A stretch of 7,958 nucleotides of DNA, taken from Candidatus Poribacteria bacterium (GTDB lineage: Bacteria > Poribacteria > WGA-4E > WGA-3G). The stretch spans positions 1 to 7,958 of the forward strand of contig RKRO01000500.1 in NCBI GenBank assembly GCA_007571355.1, given 5' to 3'. Below the pieces are notes generated by a model that saw only the letters and a list, made by a program, of their open reading frames with translations, did not search any database and was not told the DNA's origin. Below are positions 1 to 4,112 of the stretch, piece by piece (the first letter of the stretch is position 1; every line of letters begins with the position of its first letter). Position numbers and translations under genes: made by a program.

Positions 1-113
1 GTATGCTATTAAACACAATCATTTTATACATCTTATTAATATGAACGCACAAGTTTAAGGTGTCACGCGGTTAAAAGATCACGTGGATGCGGTATAATCC
101 TTGGAGGTAGTTA

Positions 114-689
114 ATGGCTCAACTCACACGCAATGAAATTTTAAAAAGATGGCAAGCCGGTGAATCCTGTTCTGGCGAAAATCTCGCAAACTTAGATTTA
201 TCTAATGAATTGCTTTCAGGTATTGATTTGTCGTCAACAGATTTGAGCGGTGCGGACCTAAGTAACACCGACTTAACAGATGCGAATTTAAACGATGCGA
301 ACCTTTCCAGTGCGGACCTCTCCGGTGCTATACTACATCGGACGTATCTGGTCGGTAGCAATTTAACGGACGCAAACCTTGAGAAAGCGAATTTACGCGG
401 CGCGTTTCTGAGCGGTAGCCTGTTCTGTGGTACAAATTTTAAAAACGCCGATTTACGCCGTGCCACTCTCGGGTGCCCACAGTGTGAGGTACCGGGACCT
501 TTCGGGTCGCTCACCAGTTTTGAAAATGCGAATCTTGAATCGGCAATTTTCGGTGAAATTAAGCTGAAAGGCACTGTTCTACTCGGCGCGAATTTGAAAG
601 ACACGTATTTATATGAAGTTGACCTCTCTGAAACCGTCTATCGCGCAACCGATCTCGAAGGTGCTATCACCAAAAAAGGACGTAATTAA
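114..689 (+). CDS. Pentapeptide-repeat protein
   Basis: A 191-residue protein made almost entirely of pentapeptide repeats of the A(D/N)LXX type, which fold as a right-handed quadrilateral beta-helix. The repeats run from about residue 22 to 119 with Leu or Phe at the centre of each unit (runs such as TDLTDANLNDANLSSADL), break at a non-repeat loop of about 15 residues (121-135) containing Cys121-Pro-Gln-Cys124, and resume from about 136 to 184. The first 20 residues form a short N-terminal cap with the helix-like stretch NEILKRWQAGE. No signal peptide or membrane segment is visible, so it is probably cytoplasmic. The start is well supported by GGAGGT at 103-108, five bases before the ATG. 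Some family members mimic DNA and protect gyrase (Qnr, MfpA), but most have no known role and nothing here points to gyrase. It stands alone, with no close gene on either side. Confidence 0.9.
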   Translation: MAQLTRNEILKRWQAGESCSGENLANLDLSNELLSGIDLSSTDLSGADLSNTDLTDANLNDANLSSADLSGAILHRTYLVGSNLTDANLEKANLRGAFLSGSLFCGTNFKNADLRRATLGCPQCEVPGPFGSLTSFENANLESAIFGEIKLKGTVLLGANLKDTYLYEVDLSETVYRATDLEGAITKKGRN

Positions 690-1019
690 AATTAAGATAC
701 CTCTCCATCTCAGCGCAATTTGCTATTCATAGGTCGGCATAGGAGCAACGCTTCTTCTATCCATTCGTCTCGATCTCCGCCTTACCGGATACGCCAGAGA
801 TTGATACAAAAAATACTTAAGAGCACTCCCCGTTCTTCTATTATATGTGACGTTAACATAACACAAGAGGTTTACCTAAAATGCATTTTTTCTCGATAGG
901 CAGTTGAAACCTTGGAATTTACGTAGCGGTATCATAATCAACTCCTTGAACGATTTGGCGATATTCCACAGGTTCACACCTATATGGATTATTCGCAGAA
1001 ATTCAGGGAGGATACTCCT
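690..1019 (+). other. Intergenic stretch, possibly with decayed coding sequence at its 3' end
   Basis: No intact gene, RNA gene or clear terminator is visible between the pentapeptide gene and the next small gene. The last third is protein-like: from 927 to 1019 the frame of the downstream gene stays open and reads plausibly (QLLERFGDIPQVHTYMDY), but stop codons at 897 and 924 block it upstream and no good start precedes ATG 984. This may be the eroded 5' part of the gene that continues at 1020. Confidence 0.4.
1005..1012 (+). promoter_or_regulatory. Shine-Dalgarno site deciding the start at 1020
   Basis: AGGGAGGA lies seven bases before ATG 1020. The in-frame alternative ATG at 984 has no comparable purine-rich site, so 1020 is the better translation start. 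Confidence 0.6.
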
Positions 1020-1241
1020 ATGTCTCTTGATGAAGAAATTGCTGGATTGGAGGCAGAACTGTATTTATTTCCCTCTGGTTCAACCCGCCGATCGCTTGGT
1101 TATATGAAGTGGCTGCGAACAAAAGGTGATAAAGGTTTCACACTAGCACCTGGGGATGTGGATTACCTCCGAAGTTTAGGCATTAAAATTGAGATAAAGG
1201 AAACAGATGGAAGTATTCAAATTGCTATCTCGACAGAATAG
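1020..1241 (+). CDS. Small hypothetical protein, possibly the 3' remnant of a longer gene
   Basis: A 73-residue acidic protein that I do not recognise. It begins with a probable helix (SLDEEIAGLEAELYLF), then has a Ser/Thr/Arg turn (STRRSLGYMKWLRTKG) and a C-terminal half that looks like alternating strands (IKIEIKETDGSIQIAIS). No signal peptide, membrane helix or catalytic motif is visible. The start at 1020 is chosen for its strong Shine-Dalgarno site; an in-frame ATG at 984 would add 12 residues. The frame stays open and protein-like back to 927, which suggests either that the true protein was once longer and lost its start to the stop at 924, or that this is a re-initiated C-terminal fragment. 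A good intrinsic terminator follows 25 bases after the stop, which argues that the unit is or was transcribed. Function unknown. Confidence 0.55.
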   Translation: MSLDEEIAGLEAELYLFPSGSTRRSLGYMKWLRTKGDKGFTLAPGDVDYLRSLGIKIEIKETDGSIQIAISTE

Positions 1242-1265
1242 TATTAGAAATAGAGAACCGAAGCA

Positions 1266-1305
1266 ACCGCTTAAATTCCCTCACTTGTTTAGCGGTAATT
1301 TTTTT
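1266..1305 (+). terminator. Rho-independent terminator after the small gene
   Basis: ACCGCTTAAA (1266-1275) pairs with TTTAGCGGT (1288-1296) in a 9-bp stem with one bulged T and a 12-base loop. The seven-T run at 1299-1305 follows two bases later. The position just after the stop at 1241 fits the end of that transcript. Confidence 0.75.
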
Positions 1306-1349
1306 GCAATTTATAGCGAACCGTAAAAATAAATAGACATATCCGTAGT

Positions 1350-1366
1350 ACAAACTGTGAGTTTGT
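1350..1366. repeat. Perfect short inverted repeat (hairpin)
   Basis: ACAAACT, GTG, AGTTTGT: a perfect 7-bp stem with a three-base loop. It has no T-run on either side, so it is not a terminator. It is the first of two back-to-back hairpins upstream of the 1441 promoter and could be part of a dispersed palindromic element, which cannot be tested in one window. Confidence 0.5.
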
Positions 1367-1372
1367 GGCAGC

Positions 1373-1399
1373 TCTGAATGCCCGTTAGCGACATTCAGA
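1373..1399. repeat. Perfect inverted repeat with 11-base loop
   Basis: TCTGAATG (1373-1380) and CATTCAGA (1392-1399) form an 8-bp perfect stem. There is no flanking T-run. It lies 42 bases upstream of the -35 box of the 1441 promoter, so it could be an operator half-site pair or simply a palindromic intergenic repeat; the sequence alone does not decide. Confidence 0.5.
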
Positions 1400-1440
1400 C
1401 GGTTTGAAAGTGCCCGATTAATTCTAAACTTTACTATAAT

Positions 1441-1469
1441 TTGACAAAGTCCGTTTCAGAGGGTATAAT
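1441..1469 (+). promoter_or_regulatory. Perfect-consensus sigma-70 promoter
   Basis: TTGACA at 1441-1446, a 17-base spacer and TATAAT at 1464-1469: both boxes match the housekeeping sigma consensus exactly and the spacing is optimal. The expected transcription start is about 1476. The first plausible open frame downstream has no ribosome binding site, whereas the transcript folds strongly and ends at a terminator, so the promoter most likely drives a structured RNA. Confidence 0.85.
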
Positions 1470-1475
1470 GTAAGA

Positions 1476-1758
1476 AAAATAAGTGCTTAGACGCTTTAAT
1501 TTTAGGGTATACCGTTTAGCAGCGGGGAAAAAGACAGGATCAATGGAAAACAGATCAAAAAGCAATCAATGGGATATAGCAGTGGATGTTTGCATAGCCG
1601 CGCTGTGCGTTCCATCTGCTGCTGCGTTGTCACCCCTGGCCCCCCCCCACTTTACAAGCGTTAAGTGTTTTACTTCATAAGGTGCATTCTCTTACGGAGA
1701 CCTTGCGTTCCCGCGTGCTGCCTTTGTTACAGACGAGGCGTTGCATAGCGGGGTTTTT
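1476..1758 (+). ncRNA. Candidate structured small RNA, about 280 nt (6S-like closing helix)
   Basis: The stretch between the perfect promoter and a strong terminator folds into three parts by hand. First, a closed domain: 1481-1496 pairs with 1656-1670 (15 pairs including wobbles, one bulged base), enclosing about 160 nt. At its tip, 1577-1588 pairs with 1613-1624 in 12 pairs, capped by a perfect 7-bp inner stem (GCATAGC at 1592-1598 with GCTGTGC at 1602-1608). Second, a small hairpin at 1679-1704. Third, the terminator hairpin at 1709-1753. The 190-nt domain, closed by a long end-to-end helix around a large internal loop and topped by a hairpin, resembles the outline of 6S RNA, but the internal loop is larger than usual and I cannot match conserved sequence. 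I see none of the hallmark sequences of tmRNA, RNase P RNA or SRP RNA. A C9 run lies at 1640-1648. It could also be a new RNA family. Confidence 0.55.
1709..1758 (+). terminator. Strong Rho-independent terminator ending the small RNA
   Basis: CCCGC (1710-1714) pairs with GCGGG (1748-1752), TGC (1716-1718) with GCA (1743-1745) and TGCCT (1719-1723) with AGGCG (1736-1740). Together they make a nearly continuous stem of about 13 pairs with a two-T bulge, followed directly by G and five Ts (1754-1758). The 3' arm can instead pair with a downstream segment (1762-1772, forming a hairpin at 1736-1772), but that segment lies beyond the T-run and would be made too late to block termination. Confidence 0.75.
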
Positions 1759-1803
1759 GTATTGCATCGCCTAACATGTTCTCGCGCGGTGCGACTTTTT
1801 TAT

Positions 1804-1832
1804 TTAACAACGGCAGAGATATGTGCTATGTT
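1804..1832 (+). promoter_or_regulatory. Probable promoter of the 1952-4069 gene cluster
   Basis: TTAACA (1804-1809, five of six consensus bases), a 17-base spacer and TATGTT (1827-1832) preceded by the extended -10 element TG at 1824-1825. The predicted start near 1839 gives a leader of about 110 bases before the EF-hand gene. It lies just downstream of the small-RNA terminator, which separates the two transcripts. Confidence 0.55.
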
Positions 1833-1866
1833 GATTTACCTATCTTGTTGTTGTCGTATGCTTTTT

Positions 1867-1905
1867 TGTAAATGGCAGTCTCTAAGACACGGTCCTGCCA
1901 TTACA
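1867..1905 (+). promoter_or_regulatory. Stable hairpin in the leader of the EF-hand gene
   Basis: TGTAAATGGCAG (1867-1878) pairs with CTGCCATTACA (1895-1905): 11 pairs with one bulged A. The loop can form a small inner stem (GTCT with AGAC). It is not followed by a T-run, so it is not a terminator. It ends about 30 bases before the ribosome binding site AAAGGAG (1937-1943). It could stabilise the mRNA 5' end or bind a regulator; no known riboswitch was recognised. Confidence 0.5.
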
Positions 1906-1951
1906 TGGGCAGCTTCATTTCCAACACATTTGTTAAAAAGGAGTTCAAGCG

Positions 1952-3133
1952 ATGAAAAAGCGTTTTATCTATCCTATAATGCTATGCGTTCTTCTCGGGA
2001 GTGTTTTGGGTCTCTGGCACGTTTTGCGCGATAAACAGCGGATATCTTCTGAGAAACCGAAAAGGGTCCAAACGACACCCGTTGCACCCTCTCAGAATAC
2101 GAAGCAAAGCACAGCCGGCCGCGCGGAACAAGAACCAACGAAAGAACCGGAACCAATGAAAGAACCGGAAGACCTCTATTCTGGTTTTGTAGACAAGAAT
2201 GGTGACGAGGTCATTACATACCTGGAAGTCATGAACCTGAATTTGCCGTGGTCCCATCCAGATAATGTGAGAGCCAGACACCGACTTAGTAATGCAAATA
2301 GGAGAAACAGATTAACCGCTGAAGACCTTGAGTCACCAGAAACCAAAAAACTTGTTGAACTGCTGGAATCTCAAGAATATTTGGAACGTACCTTAAATGG
2401 GGCGTCAGTGAATGAGTTGATGAACTTTCTTGCGGATAATGGCATACCAGGAGCCAGAGATTTTATGCATCAGCCCTTTCGCGAACACTTTCCCACGGGG
2501 GTCGCAGCCGATTATGAGCCCGAAATGCGAGAACGCCTAAAATCCCTCATCATTGAAAATGGCGGTTACGATAATAGTGTTTTTCAGGCGTTCCTGGAAC
2601 CGCCAGAAGTTACCGCTTGGTATATGTATCAGTTTATGTCGAAAATGACACCGAATGAGCCAAATGGTGAGCTATCACTTGGGCACGATTGGAGGAAGAG
2701 TGTGGAAGCGGAAGCCTTTGAGGGCATAAATGTTAGTGCGCAAAAATCCATCGAAACAGGCATCCCCCCAGACGCGGAAGTCCCCCAGACCAGCGGCGTG
2801 CCGCCAAACACCTCTACGGATACAGGACTGTATCCAGACCCGCTTGAGCCTCAAACGGACGCAGCGTCCGATAACTCAAAGGCACCGGTAGCATTACAGC
2901 AGCGACTTCGGGAATTATCCGATGCGCGCCACCGATTGTTGGACGCGCTGAACGAAGAAGAAGATATTCAAACTGCATTTCGCAAGCAGTTTTCACCGGA
3001 GCGTTTCAATCGTGCCTTGCAAACCTTGAATCAATATGGTCCCGAAGAAGGGCTCCGCAGGCTTAAGGAGTCCGATCCGGAAGTCGCAACGCATGTCGAA
3101 CGGCTACTGCCCAAACAACAAGCGGAGGACTAA
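1952..3133 (+). CDS. Membrane-anchored protein with one EF-hand-like calcium-binding loop
   Basis: A 393-residue protein of unknown function. Residues 1-5 are basic and 6-24 are a hydrophobic signal anchor with no obvious cleavage or lipobox cysteine, so the bulk is probably periplasmic. A Lys/Glu/Pro-rich linker (about 36-75) with the tandem EPTKEP/EPMKEP leads to DKNGDEVITYLE (81-92), which matches the 12-residue EF-hand loop at positions 1, 3, 5, 8 and 12, although position 6 is Glu rather than the usual Gly. Only one loop is seen, as in dockerin-like or EhaB-like single-hand proteins. The middle (about 120-255) is helical and charged, 265-310 is Pro/Thr/Asp-rich and probably disordered, and 314-390 is a charged helical tail. 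The start is set by AAAGGAG (1937-1943), eight bases upstream. The stop abuts the next start, so the two genes are translationally linked. Calcium binding is inferred from the motif only. Confidence 0.8.
   Translation: MKKRFIYPIMLCVLLGSVLGLWHVLRDKQRISSEKPKRVQTTPVAPSQNTKQSTAGRAEQEPTKEPEPMKEPEDLYSGFVDKNGDEVITYLEVMNLNLPWSHPDNVRARHRLSNANRRNRLTAEDLESPETKKLVELLESQEYLERTLNGASVNELMNFLADNGIPGARDFMHQPFREHFPTGVAADYEPEMRERLKSLIIENGGYDNSVFQAFLEPPEVTAWYMYQFMSKMTPNEPNGELSLGHDWRKSVEAEAFEGINVSAQKSIETGIPPDAEVPQTSGVPPNTSTDTGLYPDPLEPQTDAASDNSKAPVALQQRLRELSDARHRLLDALNEEEDIQTAFRKQFSPERFNRALQTLNQYGPEEGLRRLKESDPEVATHVERLLPKQQAED
2132..2167 (+). repeat. Two-copy 18-bp tandem repeat inside the EF-hand gene
   Basis: Copies at 2132-2149 and 2150-2167 differ by one base (C to T) and encode EPTKEP and EPMKEP in the linker. 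The 18-bp unit keeps the reading frame, so changes in copy number would only lengthen or shorten the linker. Confidence 0.8.
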
Positions 3134-3484
3134 ATGAAAAAGAGACTTCTTTTCTATAGTCTTGTGCCCTTTGCGGTCTTTGCCTTCGTCGTAGGTATTC
3201 TCAGTTCTGCAACTGAGATAGGTCCGACACCGAAAGCGGAATCCCCGCAGGTATCTGTCGAGGCATCAACGTCTCCGGCGGCACCGACGGAATCCACCGA
3301 TGTCAAGGCATCCACGGCTGTCCAGAAGAAAGCGTGTGGGTGCTGTGCGGATCGTCTTGCCCACTACCGAGAACGGCTTCGCAAAGCCCGCGAACGGAGA
3401 CAGAGAGCACAAGACGCTGAAACGCAGGCGATACCGCCGCAAGCACCAGCGAAGGCAGGCACCTCATCACACAGACCGGACTAG
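3134..3484 (+). CDS. Small membrane-anchored protein with Cys-Gly-Cys-Cys motif
   Basis: A 116-residue protein I do not recognise. It starts with MKKR and a hydrophobic helix (about 6-24), then a Pro/Ser/Thr/Ala-rich linker (30-63), then Cys68-Gly-Cys70-Cys71, directly followed by a strongly basic amphipathic helix (about 73-95, rich in Arg and Lys), and a disordered tail. The layout suggests a short tether holding a Cys-rich, positively charged head outside the membrane. The cysteines could bind metal or form disulphides, but no family supports either. The ATG follows the previous stop with no gap (TAA then ATG), with CGGAGGA at 3123-3129 as ribosome binding site inside the upstream gene. 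Its own stop overlaps the GTG of the next gene (TAGTG). The first two genes share the N-terminal MKKR plus anchor design, so their products may work together; this is an inference from layout. Confidence 0.75.
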   Translation: MKKRLLFYSLVPFAVFAFVVGILSSATEIGPTPKAESPQVSVEASTSPAAPTESTDVKASTAVQKKACGCCADRLAHYRERLRKARERRQRAQDAETQAIPPQAPAKAGTSSHRPD

Positions 3485-4069
3485 TGCAAAAATATCTTCA
3501 AAAACCAGATAAGTTATTCCGTAACGTGTTGTGTATTGTGTGCTTATTCGCTTTTGCAGTTGGCCCTCGGCTGTTGTCGTTAGATGCCCACTGGTCCAGC
3601 GATGAAGCGCGATGGCTCAACCGAAGTGCGCAGTTCATGTCTGCTGTTGAAAAAGGGGAATTTTCCAAAACCCTCGTCGCCTATCACCCCGGTGTAGCGA
3701 CGATGTGGCTGGCGGGGCTCCGCACCCTTTTTATGGACCCCGGTGTAGATGTCCCGAATCTCGCTCGCGCCCGTGTGTTCATTGGGATTGCAGTATGGGC
3801 AGGTATCGGCATCACCTGCCTTTTACTCTACAAACTTTTCGGACAGTGGATCGCACTCGCGGGGTTCGCGTGTCTTGCTTACTCGCCGCTCTTTTTGGCA
3901 CAGACACGCCGCGTCCATACCGACGCACTCGCCACTGTGTTTCTCCTACTCACGGTGTTGGGGTTTCTGCCCTATTGTGCCCGCATCCCAAGCGACGCTC
4001 GTTGCGCTGTTGTGTTGGATGCGGGGACTCTCTGCTGAGATTGTTTTAGCCAGATCCGCATTTTTTTAG
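3484..4069 (+). pseudogene. Truncated, frameshifted GT39/PMT-type membrane glycosyltransferase
   Basis: The N-terminal third of a GT-C fold, polyprenyl-phosphate-sugar-using glycosyltransferase (PMT/ArnT superfamily). The frame starting at GTG 3484 gives 184 residues: a first membrane helix (about 13-31), then the outer loop with WSSDEARW, whose Asp40-Glu41 sits where the family keeps its catalytic acidic residue, then YHPGVATMWLAG (67-78) and helices near 98-116, 120-140 and 148-164 with RRVHTD (142-147). After about residue 168 the frame loses family character and stops at 4036-4038. The +1 frame then reads better (ATLVALLCWMRGLSA) to a TAG at 4067-4069, which indicates a frameshift near 3985-4000. 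Full-length family members run to about 450-600 residues, so the rest is missing. The overlap of its start with the previous stop shows it was the third gene of that cluster. Activity is unlikely. Confidence 0.7.
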
Positions 4070-4112
4070 AAATGAAAACCTAAAAGGCACCGCGTTATGC
4101 AACAACAATCGT

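Noticed and set aside
71..98. Promoter for the pentapeptide gene (TTAAAA, 16 nt, TATAAT at 93-98)
   Set aside because: The -10 box is perfect, but transcription would start near 104, inside the Shine-Dalgarno site at 103-108, so it would not yield a normal ribosome binding site. The real promoter may be upstream of the window or use other boxes in 1-70.
119..604. 161-codon frame antisense to the pentapeptide gene
   Set aside because: Its repeat pattern mirrors the regular codon pattern of the pentapeptide repeats on the + strand; a shadow.
1483..1680. Open frame of 65 codons starting at GTG 1483
   Set aside because: No Shine-Dalgarno site, starts inside the closing helix of the candidate RNA, and the protein has low coding character (runs through the C9 tract). 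Better explained as RNA.
1476..1758. tmRNA, RNase P RNA, SRP RNA or a known riboswitch
   Set aside because: None of the hallmark sequences of these classes that I know could be found on either strand, so only a generic structured-RNA call is made.
1782..1801. Second terminator-like element (TCGC/GCGA stem with T6)
   Set aside because: The stem has only four pairs and the T-run partly overlaps the -35 region of the 1804 promoter; the 1709-1758 terminator is far stronger.
1741..2034. Open frame of 97 codons overlapping the start of the EF-hand gene
   Set aside because: No ribosome binding site, Cys/Arg-rich random-looking protein, and it overlaps the well-supported gene that starts at 1952.
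2814..2996. Antisense and alternate-frame open frames within the EF-hand gene (also 1974-2156, 1982-2281, 2629-2811)
   Set aside because: No start signals and no protein-like character; shadows of the + strand gene.
4070..4112. Terminator for the exporter operon on the - strand
   Set aside because: Only a 3-bp hairpin (GCA/TGC) with a short T stretch is visible; not enough to call.
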